In this document: positions 17,743-25,932 of the stretch, one piece after another
Position numbering within the stretch: position 1 is the first letter of the stretch
Layout of the letters: each line of letters begins with the position of its first letter
Source: Anaerovibrio lipolyticus DSM 3074
Lineage (GTDB): Bacteria; Bacillota; Negativicutes; Selenomonadales; Selenomonadaceae
Length of the DNA: 64,000 nt
Direction of reading: 5' to 3'
NCBI RefSeq assembly: GCF_900141865.1
Contig: NZ_FQYW01000017.1
Coordinates: forward strand, 1 to 64,000
Notes under the pieces: generated by a model
The model's input: only the letters and a program-made list of their open reading frames with translations
Told to the model about the DNA's origin: nothing
The model's database searches: none
Program-made: the position numbers and the translations under genes

Positions 17743-18510
17743 TTAGTTCAATATGTACACCTCTACTACACCACGGCCAAAGTTTATTGCCTCACGGTAA
17801 GTATTCATGCACAAGTCTATTCTATTGCCTCGGATAGCTCCGCCAGTATCTGCGGCTACTGCCATTCCATAACCTGGAATAAACACGCGACTTCCCAGCG
17901 GTATCACATTTGGATCAACAGCGATAACTCCATGCTGTGCAACCATGCCAGTAGCAGTTATACCGCTGCCGCCACCGTCACTTGGAATATATGCTGTAGC
18001 TTCCATCTTCATATGACTCTTATAAGTCATGGACCCCTGTGGGGTATTTACTACATTTACCGGAACAACTGGTACATCAGTTACCTTGATGTGCATACCA
18101 GCTACAACGTCTGTTTCTCCGGGCTTATCAATCTTATATCTGTTACCTACATAACCAAGCTCTATCATAATGTCATCCACAGTGGCATTGGCAGTAATCA
18201 ATTCTTTCTGCTCGCCCTTGTATTCGACAACAACTGGTACAGCTCTTCTGATGTGGATGACCTCGTCACCATTTTCATCAGCAGTTACTTTGTATATATC
18301 CTTTTCATTTCTGGTAACACCAGCCTGAGTAAGGATATTGTCCACAACGTGATATGGAGTGCTCAGCTCGATACGCTGACCATCCACTGAAATTGTTACA
18401 TGCCTGTGAGACACAAAGCCTGTTACCATTGTCATCACAGCCAGTAAGCCAATGCAAATCAGGAACCGGATATCCCGGATACATCGGACATGGAACTTAT
18501 CATAATTCAT
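17743..18510 (-). CDS. yabE: YabE-like cell-wall protein with DUF348 and 3D domains
   Basis: This is an exported cell-wall enzyme related to resuscitation-promoting and stationary-phase survival proteins. An N-terminal hydrophobic anchor (about 14-34) is followed by two DUF348/ubiquitin-like repeats (ISVDGQRIELSTPYHVVDNI and VVEYKGEQKELITANATVDD). A C-terminal 3D domain has the three Asp region ending ADTGGAIRGNRIDLCM; this fold is a lytic transglycosylase-like double-psi barrel. The G5 domain present in Bacillus YabE is not obvious, and the protein is shorter (255 aa). It ends the Bacillus-like operon after tatD, as in Bacillus subtilis. The ATG follows AGGGAGG. Confidence 0.88.
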   Translation of the reverse strand: MNYDKFHVRCIRDIRFLICIGLLAVMTMVTGFVSHRHVTISVDGQRIELSTPYHVVDNILTQAGVTRNEKDIYKVTADENGDEVIHIRRAVPVVVEYKGEQKELITANATVDDIMIELGYVGNRYKIDKPGETDVVAGMHIKVTDVPVVPVNVVNTPQGSMTYKSHMKMEATAYIPSDGGGSGITATGMVAQHGVIAVDPNVIPLGSRVFIPGYGMAVAADTGGAIRGNRIDLCMNTYREAINFGRGVVEVYILN

Positions 18511-18640
18511 TAAATTCCTCCCTTTGTTTTAAAAACATGTTTGTAAGTATATCAGCAAAAAATAGCCTTGTCAAATTTTTAAAATTCACAATCACCACTT
18601 TTGGGGTAATATTATACTCCAAATATGAAAAAAATATGAA

Positions 18641-18665
18641 AAAACGGCTGCAAAATGACAGCCGT
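18641..18665 (-). terminator. terminator after tatD
   Basis: The stem ACGGCTG/CAGCCGT is followed on the minus strand by TTTTTCATATTTTTTTC. It lies between tatD and yabE, so yabE probably also has its own promoter. Confidence 0.85.
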
Positions 18666-18698
18666 CTCCCACATTAGTATATTTTTGCCCTTTTAGAC

Positions 18699-19484
18699 CT
18701 ATTTCAGCCTTGTGTACAGTGCCTTTGCATTAATTGTAGTTTGCCTTGCAACAGTCTGATAATCAATGCCCTTCAATTCAGCCAATTTTTCCGCAACATA
18801 CCTTACAAAAGCCGGTTCATTCCTCTTTCCACGCATGGGCGAAGGTGCCATATAAGGACAGTCAGTTTCCACCAAAATTTTTTCCAGAGGAATTTCTTTT
18901 ACAATTTCCGGAAGCTTGGCGGCATTTTTGAAGGTCAACGGTCCATCTACCCCAATATACCAGTCCATTTTAACCAGCTCTCTGGCTATTTCCAGGCTTC
19001 CTGAAAAGCAATGCATCACTCCACGGATTCCCTTGCCTTCTTTTTTTAGAATTTCCATGGTATCACCGTGGGCATCACGATTGTGTACACACACCGGTAA
19101 ATGCAGCTGTCTGGCCAGGTCCAGCTGCTGAATAAAAATACGTTTTTGCAGAGCTCTTTTGTCCCCATCCTTTTCCCAATAATAATCCAATCCAATCTCG
19201 CCAATACATACAACTTTATTATTTTTTGTCCAAATTGCCAACTTATCAAAATCATCCTTTTGCATCTCAAAGGCTTCCTCGGGGTGAACCCCCACTCCTG
19301 CATAGCAAATATCATACTCCTGAGCCAACTGCAGAACGCATTTGGAGGATTCCATAGTATCCCCCATATTTATGATTCCTCCAACTCCATTCTCTTTTGC
19401 GTTGGTAATAATTTTTCCTCTATCCTGGTCAAATTTTTCACTATTTATGTGTGAATGTGTATCAATTATATAATTTTCCTTCAT
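18699..19484 (-). CDS. tatD: TatD family metal-dependent hydrolase/DNase
   Basis: This is a TIM-barrel amidohydrolase with Mg-dependent 3'-5' DNase activity known in family members. The metal-binding signatures are DTHSHINSEKFD at the N-terminus, GEIGLDYYW with the bridging Glu, VHNRDAHGDT, MHCFSGS, and ETDCPYMAPSPMRGKRNEP near the C-terminus. Its length (261 aa) is typical. It lies downstream of metG, as in Bacillus (yabD), but here a 330-base gap with a dispersed repeat intervenes. The ATG follows AGGAG at long spacing. Confidence 0.95.
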   Translation of the reverse strand: MKENYIIDTHSHINSEKFDQDRGKIITNAKENGVGGIINMGDTMESSKCVLQLAQEYDICYAGVGVHPEEAFEMQKDDFDKLAIWTKNNKVVCIGEIGLDYYWEKDGDKRALQKRIFIQQLDLARQLHLPVCVHNRDAHGDTMEILKKEGKGIRGVMHCFSGSLEIARELVKMDWYIGVDGPLTFKNAAKLPEIVKEIPLEKILVETDCPYMAPSPMRGKRNEPAFVRYVAEKLAELKGIDYQTVARQTTINAKALYTRLK

Positions 19485-19522
19485 CCTTATATATTTCTCC
19501 TAATAAGCTTAATAATTTAACT

Positions 19523-19690
19523 TTATAACGCCATTGTTCAAATTTTTCTTCTTTATAAGAAAAATCTTCCAATTAGCGTTTCCCTTACAGGACTAGCTTC
19601 GCGTCGCAACGAGCTGGGAGATATACCCGCCAGCTGTTGCAGTTTGTTTCCCCAACTTAAAGAATAAGGGGACATCTTAAAGCTCGTTAT
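19523..19690 (-). repeat. TAACG-type dispersed repeat, copy 1 (with 25-base insertion)
   Basis: This is a non-coding element bounded by TTATAACG and CGTTAT, with internal hairpins (ATTTTTCTT/AAGAAAAAT and CCCC/GGGG arms). It matches 48156-48300 in reverse orientation over about 145 bases at high identity. This copy carries about 25 extra bases (19583-19607) between AGCGTTTC and AACGAGC. It fills most of the 330-base gap between metG and tatD; nothing else is seen there apart from the metG terminator. Confidence 0.8.
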
Positions 19691-19775
19691 ATTTTACTTT
19701 AGTTACAACATTTTTTCATGTTATTTCCTATTTACTTTAGTTCCCACATTTTAATTAATCTCTACTATATAAATA

Positions 19776-19803
19776 AGGGTTGCCACCAAAAAGCAGCAAC
19801 CCT
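19776..19803 (-). terminator. terminator after metG
   Basis: The perfect 8-bp stem AGGGTTGC/GCAACCCT is followed on the minus strand by TTATTTATATAG. Confidence 0.7.
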
Positions 19804-19814
19804 ATAAAAATTAT

Positions 19815-21761
19815 TTATCGAACAATACTGCCTACAGGCATATCAACAGTAACAACCTCCAGCTCATCGCCCTTGGTTGCAGCAAGAATCATTCCCTGGG
19901 ATTCTACCCCACGGAGCTTGGCAGGCTTTAAATTCATCACGAGAATAACCCTTTTGCCAATAAGTTCACTTATCTCATAATGCTTGGCAATACCTGATAC
20001 CACCTGTCTCTTTTCAGTACCAGTGTCTACGATTAGCTTCAGGAGTTTATCAGCCTTTGGTACCGGCTCTGCCTCAACAATTTCCACCACCTGCAGCTTC
20101 ACCTTGCCAAAATCATCGATGGTAATGAAGCCATCAGCAGGAGCTTCCTGCTTTTTCTCTGCCTTTTCCTTCTTTGACTGCTTTTCCTTCTTAGGAGTCT
20201 GGGCCTGAGCCTTGTCCTCCGCATCAAGCTCAATACGTGGGAACAGCTGCTGAGCCTCACCGATATGCATTCCCGCAGGTGTGCCGCCCCAAGTCTTAAT
20301 GTCATCCAGACGTACATCCTTGAAGTCACCAGGAATATTCAGCTGCTGCCAAACCTTTTCAGCAGTTACAGGCATATACGGAGCAATCATTACGCTGATA
20401 ATACGCATAGACTCAATGAGATTGTACATAACATTGGCCAGCTCCTGCTTTTTGGATTCATCCTTCGCCAAAGCCCATGGAGCTGTCTCATCAATATATT
20501 TATTGGCTCTGCCAATAAATGACCATACAGCCTTTACTGCATTGCTGATTTTCATGTCAGCCATGCCTTCCTCAAAGGCCTTTACTGCATCCATGGCATC
20601 ACTAATAAGGGACTCATCAATTTCAGACTTGCCCTGTGGGGCCAATACCTCACCATTCTGGAACTTACCAACCATGTTAAGGCTGCGGTGGAGCAGATTG
20701 CCCAAATCATTTGCCAAATCGGCATTTATACGCTGTACCAACGCCAGCTCAGAGAAGTTACCATCCTGTCCCAAATTGATTTCACGGAGCAGGAAGTAAC
20801 GGATAGCATCAGGACCGTATTTTTCAATCAGCTCAATAGGGTCAATCACATTGCCCAAGGACTTGGACATTTTTGTGCCGTCCACAACCAGCCAACCATG
20901 GCCATAAATCTGCTTAGGCAATGGTAAATCCAATGCCATAAGGATACAAGGCCAAATAATAGAATGGAAGCGGACGATTTCCTTGCCTACAAGATGAATA
21001 TTGGCTGGCCAGAATTTTTCAAATTTCTCCGGATCATCAAGAAAGCCAATAGGTGTCAGGTAATTTGTAAGTGCATCAAACCATACATAAATAACGTGCT
21101 TCTCATCAATTGGCACAGGAATCCCCCAGTCAAAGGATGTACGGGAAATACAAAGATCATCCAGCCCCTGCTTAATAAAATTAATCATCTCATTACGACG
21201 GGATACTGGCTGTATAAAGTCAGGATTATCCTCAATGTGCTTTAAAATCTTATCTGCATATCTGGACATCTTAAAGAAGTAGGCCTCCTCAGCCACTTCC
21301 TTAACAGGGCGTCCGCAATCTGGGCAACAGCCATTTTCATCCAGCTGAAGCTCTGTCCAAAAGCTCTCACATGGAGTACAGTACAGTCCCTTGTAAGAAC
21401 CCTTGTAAATATCCCCCTTGGCATAAACACGACGGAATATCTCCTGAACCACCTTCTCATGGCGAGGCTGGGTGGTACGGATAAAATCATCATTGGAAAT
21501 ATTCAGCAGCTTCCAGAGATTCTGAAAGCCGGCCACAATTTTATCAGTGTATTCAATAGGCTTAATTCCCTCTGCCTCTGCTTTTTCCTGGATTTTCTGG
21601 CCATGCTCGTCGCTGCCTGTAAGGAAGAACACATCTTCACCGGCCAAACGATGAAAACGTGCCACAGCGTCAGCAATAGTGGTGCAATATGCGTGGCCAA
21701 TATGCAGCTTGGCACTTGGATAATAAATTGGGGTAGTTATATAAAAACTCTTGTTACTCAT
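19815..21761 (-). CDS. metG: methionyl-tRNA synthetase
   Basis: The enzyme charges tRNA-Met with methionine. The class I signatures are HIGH in KLHIGHAYCTT and KMSKS in GTKMSKSLGN. A four-Cys zinc knuckle (YCTPCE...CCPDCG) lies in the connective peptide. The C-terminal ~110 residues form a Trbp111/EMAP-type tRNA-binding domain (IDDFGKVKLQVVEIVEAEPV), joined by a Lys/Glu-rich linker. The length of 648 aa is normal. It is 22 bases downstream of rsmI in the Bacillus-like operon. Confidence 0.97.
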   Translation of the reverse strand: MSNKSFYITTPIYYPSAKLHIGHAYCTTIADAVARFHRLAGEDVFFLTGSDEHGQKIQEKAEAEGIKPIEYTDKIVAGFQNLWKLLNISNDDFIRTTQPRHEKVVQEIFRRVYAKGDIYKGSYKGLYCTPCESFWTELQLDENGCCPDCGRPVKEVAEEAYFFKMSRYADKILKHIEDNPDFIQPVSRRNEMINFIKQGLDDLCISRTSFDWGIPVPIDEKHVIYVWFDALTNYLTPIGFLDDPEKFEKFWPANIHLVGKEIVRFHSIIWPCILMALDLPLPKQIYGHGWLVVDGTKMSKSLGNVIDPIELIEKYGPDAIRYFLLREINLGQDGNFSELALVQRINADLANDLGNLLHRSLNMVGKFQNGEVLAPQGKSEIDESLISDAMDAVKAFEEGMADMKISNAVKAVWSFIGRANKYIDETAPWALAKDESKKQELANVMYNLIESMRIISVMIAPYMPVTAEKVWQQLNIPGDFKDVRLDDIKTWGGTPAGMHIGEAQQLFPRIELDAEDKAQAQTPKKEKQSKKEKAEKKQEAPADGFITIDDFGKVKLQVVEIVEAEPVPKADKLLKLIVDTGTEKRQVVSGIAKHYEISELIGKRVILVMNLKPAKLRGVESQGMILAATKGDELEVVTVDMPVGSIVR

Positions 21762-21783
21762 GAAATAATTCCTCCTATAATTA

Positions 21784-22710
21784 TTAAGCCTTCCCCTCCG
21801 GGGAAGGGGGACCGCTACAATGAGAAGCTGGTTCTGTAAGAGCGGTGGATGAGGTATTCAGCAGTGCCTGATAAACATCACGGCGACTGATACCTAGCTT
21901 CTTTGCTGTTTCCCGCATGGCGTCCTTATGTCCCATGCCTTCCGCCTCCAGCCTGGCCACCATTTCCACTGGTGAAAGCTGTTGTTCCGGCTCAGCTGCG
22001 ACTTCATTTTCTGCGTCGAAGCCTTCTATAATAATGACGAACTCACCCTTAGGGTCATGTTCATCATAATACCCTGCCAGTTCCCCCAAGGTTCGTCGAT
22101 TGAATTCCTCAAAGGTCTTAGTAAGCTCTCTGGCCGTTACAGCCCTACGCTGAGGACCCAAAGCCTTAATCAAATCACTGAGGGTTCCCTTTAAATGGTG
22201 AGGCGCCTCATAAAAAATCAGAGTCTCAGGACTCTGGTTAATACGTTCCAACAACTCCCGCCGTTTTTTGCCGGTCCTTGGCAAAAAGCCATAAAAGGTA
22301 AAGGCGGTGGTATCAAGGCCGGAGCATATAAGGGCAGACAATGCGGCATTGGCTCCCGGCAGTGGGCTCACATTAATACCCGCTTCAATAGCCAGCATAG
22401 CCAAATGAGCTCCTGGGTCAGAAATCCCTGGCAATCCTGCATCACTGATACACACTATGGTATCCCCCGCCAGCATTTTCTCCACCAATTCAGGACCTTT
22501 TTCCAGCTTGTTATGTTCATGATAGCTGGTCAAGGGGGTATGGATATCAAAGTGGGACAGCAGCTTGCGTGAATGCCGTGTATCCTCAGCGGCAATAAGG
22601 TCCGCCTCCCCCAATATCCGCACACTTCTGTAGGTCATATCCTCCAAATTGCCAATAGGAGTTGCCGACAAATACAGCATACCTATTTTGTTATTACATT
22701 CCTCTGACAT
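21784..22710 (-). CDS. rsmI: 16S rRNA (cytidine1402-2'-O)-methyltransferase RsmI
   Basis: The enzyme 2'-O-methylates C1402 in the ribosomal decoding centre using S-adenosylmethionine. Family motifs are LYLSATPIGNLEDMTYRS, AEDTRHSRKLL, CISDAGLPGISDPGA and PLPGANAALSALICSGL. The C-terminal region includes a small helix-turn-helix-like segment (GMGHKDAMRETAKKLGISRR). The last codons contain a GC-rich palindrome (CCTTCCCCTCCGGGGAAGG) at the 3' end, which could attenuate read-through into metG. Confidence 0.96.
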   Translation of the reverse strand: MSEECNNKIGMLYLSATPIGNLEDMTYRSVRILGEADLIAAEDTRHSRKLLSHFDIHTPLTSYHEHNKLEKGPELVEKMLAGDTIVCISDAGLPGISDPGAHLAMLAIEAGINVSPLPGANAALSALICSGLDTTAFTFYGFLPRTGKKRRELLERINQSPETLIFYEAPHHLKGTLSDLIKALGPQRRAVTARELTKTFEEFNRRTLGELAGYYDEHDPKGEFVIIIEGFDAENEVAAEPEQQLSPVEMVARLEAEGMGHKDAMRETAKKLGISRRDVYQALLNTSSTALTEPASHCSGPPSPEGKA

Positions 22711-22730
22711 AAATGTGTCATTCCTTTATC

Positions 22731-23504
22731 CTAATCCCGTTTAATGTTGTAAATTCGTAATATTTCATCAGTGTATCCGCCATCTTCCTTATGGACCATA
22801 AGAGGAAGCTCTGCCTTCATGCCTCCCGGCACTGCCCCCACGATGCCCTCAATAAGCATAAGATTTGAAGGCTTGCCGGGCTTAGGCTGTACCAGCTGCA
22901 GCCGCTTCACCTCTATCTGATTTTCGTGCATGGCCACAATGATTTCCCCTAGCCGCTCCGGCAGATGAACCATGGCAAACTTTCCGCGAAATCTCAAAAG
23001 ATATCTGGCAGCCTTCACCACATCATCAAGGGTAGCTGTTATCTCATGCCGTGCTCTGGCCACACCATCCTCAGCACTTAAAGTGCCCTGATTAAGCGGT
23101 CGGTATGGCGGATTTGCGATAACACAGTCAAAGGACTCCGGCGGATAAAGCTCTCTGATTTTGCGATAGTCCCCTTGACTGACGGTAATCTTGTTCTCCA
23201 GATGATTCAGCTTTACATTACGCTGGGCCAGCTCTGCCATGACTGGATTCAGCTCCACGCCGTGAACCTCCTTAACCTCATCGGCTATTAAAAGAGGCAT
23301 CACCCCAGTACCAGTGCCCAAATCAAATACCCGCCAGTTTTTATGGTACTTGGGATAATGAGCAAGGAGCACTGCATCAATAGAAAAGCAGAATTCCTTA
23401 GTATTTTGGATTATTTTCCTGCCACCCAAAAGTAAATCATCCAAGCGTTCATCAGGCCCCAGCTCTATTTCCATATCGCCAAGGCCCTCTTCATTAAATA
23501 TCAT
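22731..23504 (-). CDS. yabB: TrmN6/YabB-like tRNA1(Val) N6-adenine methyltransferase
   Basis: This is a Rossmann-fold methyltransferase. The SAM motif is VFDLGTGTGVMPLLI and the catalytic motif NPPY occurs in VIANPPYRPLNQ, typical of N6-adenine methyltransferases acting on nucleic acids. The YabB/YfiC family modifies A37 of tRNA1(Val). The start overlaps the ricT stop by 11 bases and is preceded by GAAGGA at 5 bases. The position between ricT and rsmI matches Bacillus, apart from the missing yabA and yazA genes. Confidence 0.9.
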   Translation of the reverse strand: MIFNEEGLGDMEIELGPDERLDDLLLGGRKIIQNTKEFCFSIDAVLLAHYPKYHKNWRVFDLGTGTGVMPLLIADEVKEVHGVELNPVMAELAQRNVKLNHLENKITVSQGDYRKIRELYPPESFDCVIANPPYRPLNQGTLSAEDGVARARHEITATLDDVVKAARYLLRFRGKFAMVHLPERLGEIIVAMHENQIEVKRLQLVQPKPGKPSNLMLIEGIVGAVPGGMKAELPLMVHKEDGGYTDEILRIYNIKRD

Positions 23505-24321
23505 CTTCGTCCTTCTCGATTACATCCTCCCAGGAGGCCACAATAGTCTTGCTGTTATCCAGCAGGATGGTGGCCGTACGGCGTTGCTGGTTGAGATTAA
23601 TAACCTTGCCCTCACCTTCAGCTGTAACCACCTTGCTACCCTGAGTTGGTGGCTTAACCTTAACCCGCTTCTGAGACTTGCCACAGTAGCACTCATTTTC
23701 ATACTTCAGACAGCACATAAGGCGACCACAAATACCGGAAATTTTTGTAGGGTTAAGTGACAAATTCTGTTCCTTGGCCATACGTATGGATACAGGCTCA
23801 AATTCTCCCAAGAAGGTATGACAGCAAAGGGAACGACCACAGCAGCCGATACCCCCCATGAGCTTGGCCTCATCCCTTACTCCAATCTGTCGGAGCTCAA
23901 TACGTGTGCGGAACACTGCAGCCAAATCCTTTACCAGCTCCCTGAAATCGATACGTCCATCAGCTGTAAAGTAGAAAATTATCTTATTTACATCAAAGGT
24001 ATACTCCACCTGCACCAGCTTCATAGGAAGGCCATGGGCTTTGATTTTCTCCTCACAGATACCAAAGGCCTCCTGCTCCTTCTGGCCATTGTCAATAACC
24101 TTATTCTTGTCTGCCTCGGTGGCCTTGCGCAGCACTTCCTTCAGAGGCAATACCACATCACTGTCCGGCACCTCCCTTGGTCCGATTACAGCTGTGCCGT
24201 ACTCAACACCTCTGGCAGTCTCCACAATAACATCATCATTTGTTTCAATCTCCAGCTTTCCTGGACTAAAATAATATATCTTTCCAGCCCGCTTAAAGCG
24301 AACACCTACTACTGTCTGCAC
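23494..24321 (-). CDS. ricT: RicT/PSP1-domain protein (YaaT)
   Basis: In Bacillus RicT is part of the RicAFT (Y) complex, which carries Fe-S clusters and assists RNase Y and phosphorelay processes. The PSP1 core is visible (VVGVRFKRAGKIYYFSPGKL; FTADGRIDFRELVKDLAAVF). A Cys-rich region follows: GCCGRSLCCHTFLG, then ICGRLMCCLKYENECYCG, with enough cysteines for cluster ligation. No ricA or ricF homologue is seen in the window. It lies immediately downstream of holB. Confidence 0.93.
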   Translation of the reverse strand: MQTVVGVRFKRAGKIYYFSPGKLEIETNDDVIVETARGVEYGTAVIGPREVPDSDVVLPLKEVLRKATEADKNKVIDNGQKEQEAFGICEEKIKAHGLPMKLVQVEYTFDVNKIIFYFTADGRIDFRELVKDLAAVFRTRIELRQIGVRDEAKLMGGIGCCGRSLCCHTFLGEFEPVSIRMAKEQNLSLNPTKISGICGRLMCCLKYENECYCGKSQKRVKVKPPTQGSKVVTAEGEGKVINLNQQRRTATILLDNSKTIVASWEDVIEKDEDDI

Positions 24322-24322
24322 C

Positions 24323-25342
24323 TTAATCCTCCAATAATGTTTTAACCTTTATAATAAAGCTTTCCACCATCAGCTGTGGATTGACACTGTATCTAAGTCT
24401 GCCCTGATACTCCCGCACCAGCTTCAATATGGCAATCAGCTGATTCTGTGTAAGCTGTCCTGTCAATATGTTAATTCTTGAAATATCTGTCTGATTGTAA
24501 AGGGTAACCTCACTGCCACTATAAAGCACCAGCTGATCACGAACAACCATAGCCAAAAAGCCAAACCATTGTCTGAGCTTTAGTTTGTCTTTTTTCCCCA
24601 TAGCACCAAGGCTTTTACCTTCATTCCAAACCTTTTCCATATCCAGATCGCCACTGGCACAAGCCCCGAAAAAATCCACTGCAGATTTCTGCAGTGAAGC
24701 ACCTTCCTCATCATTGAGGAGCATAGCCTGACGGATACTGCCATCGGCAAAGGTGGACAAATAGTTGGCCTGATGCAACGGGATCCCCTGTTTTACCAGT
24801 ACAGAGCTTATATCCTCAGGACTTAATCCCGCAAATTCCTCCCGCATACATCGGGAAATGATGGTATCCAGAAGAGCCATTATAGAATTGGTGACCAAAA
24901 TAAAATAAATCTGCCCTCCAGGCTCCTCGATAGTCTTTAAAAGGCTATTAGCCGCCGCATCATTCATGGTCTGGGCATCGTCGATAATCACCGCCCGAAC
25001 CTTGGACATGATAGGCACTCTGGCAATCTTCCCCTGCATTTCACGGATTAAATCAATAACTATAGTGCCATTGCCGTTTTTGACCTCCGGCTCCACAGTG
25101 AAAAAATCAGGATGGGTTCCCGCCATAAGAGCCTTACAGGAAGGACACTGACCACAGGCACTGCCATCCACCGGTTGATGGCATAAAAGAGTGGCTGCCA
25201 TAGCCTGGGCAGCCAGCTTCTTACCTATACCATCAATGCCGCAAAACAACATGGAATGGGGCACCATATCTTCCCTGCAAAGGGTTTTCAAACGCTCAAT
25301 ATTTGATTTGTGACCTGTAATATTATCCCAAGAAATATTCAT
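24323..25342 (-). CDS. holB: DNA polymerase III subunit delta' (HolB)
   Basis: This is a clamp-loader subunit with an AAA+ fold. The P-loop-like GIDGIGKKLAAQ is degenerate, having Lys in place of Thr or Ser, as is usual for delta'. A Cys zinc module (CGQCPSCKAL) and the SRC-type motif (IISRCM) are present. It shares a one-base junction with yaaR upstream and lies 1 base from ricT downstream, in the conserved Bacillus order. Confidence 0.93.
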   Translation of the reverse strand: MNISWDNITGHKSNIERLKTLCREDMVPHSMLFCGIDGIGKKLAAQAMAATLLCHQPVDGSACGQCPSCKALMAGTHPDFFTVEPEVKNGNGTIVIDLIREMQGKIARVPIMSKVRAVIIDDAQTMNDAAANSLLKTIEEPGGQIYFILVTNSIMALLDTIISRCMREEFAGLSPEDISSVLVKQGIPLHQANYLSTFADGSIRQAMLLNDEEGASLQKSAVDFFGACASGDLDMEKVWNEGKSLGAMGKKDKLKLRQWFGFLAMVVRDQLVLYSGSEVTLYNQTDISRINILTGQLTQNQLIAILKLVREYQGRLRYSVNPQLMVESFIIKVKTLLED

Positions 25343-25788
25343 TACATATATAAATCTACCAGCATACCACGAATAGCATCATGACTAGCCACCACATCAA
25401 GCTGATCCGACTGGCCCAGACGAATTTTCTCCGCCATGTTTTCCAGCTCAGTATCAATCTTTCGTACTGTGGTGTACACCTTCTGACGGCCCATGCGGTC
25501 CCAACCGGACTGAGTGCTTACATCATACATCTGGCTTACCACAGTGCCCACGAAATTTTTGATGAGGCTGCGATATTCAATAAGCTCATCATAGGTTGGG
25601 GTCTTGGTAAGTTTGGCACCCTGCTCATCAATCTGATCAAGAAGACGCTGTAGCTGTTCATGGGAAGCACTGCTTCGCTGATCCTCGAACTCAGAGGAAA
25701 AATCAGACTCCATGGCATTGGCTTTTCTGTTGGAGCTGCTACCCATGGCAGGCATTGTTCCTCTAGTTCCTAAGCCTTCTATTTTCAT
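25342..25788 (-). CDS. yaaR: YaaR family protein (DUF327)
   Basis: This is a small conserved protein of Firmicutes whose function is not established. The family pattern is in the second half: YRSLIKNFVGTVVSQMYDVS and later ARIDTELENMAEKI-like sequence. It consistently precedes holB in Firmicute genomes, as here. I chose the ATG at 25788 (MKIEGLG) because AGGTGA lies 6 bases before it; an in-frame GTG at 25797 overlaps that binding site. Confidence 0.88.
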   Translation of the reverse strand: MKIEGLGTRGTMPAMGSSSNRKANAMESDFSSEFEDQRSSASHEQLQRLLDQIDEQGAKLTKTPTYDELIEYRSLIKNFVGTVVSQMYDVSTQSGWDRMGRQKVYTTVRKIDTELENMAEKIRLGQSDQLDVVASHDAIRGMLVDLYM

Positions 25789-25886
25789 ATTTATCACCTG
25801 TCATCCCTAAATGTAGAAAACAACAATTATGAGTACACATACCTAGTATAATTATAGCTTAGTTTCAGGGTGCATGGCAATAAAAA

Positions 25887-25913
25887 ACAGGGGCTAAGTT
25901 CCTTAACCCCTGT
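25887..25913 (-). terminator. terminator after serA
   Basis: The stem formed by ACAGGGGCTAAG and CTTAACCCCTGT (one mismatch) is followed on the minus strand by TTTTTTATTG. Confidence 0.85.
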
Positions 25914-25932
25914 AAAAATTCAACTATCCTTT

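Noticed and set aside
17611-18390. 259-codon plus-strand reading frame
   Set aside because: It is antisense to yabE, whose DUF348 and 3D domains are recognisable.
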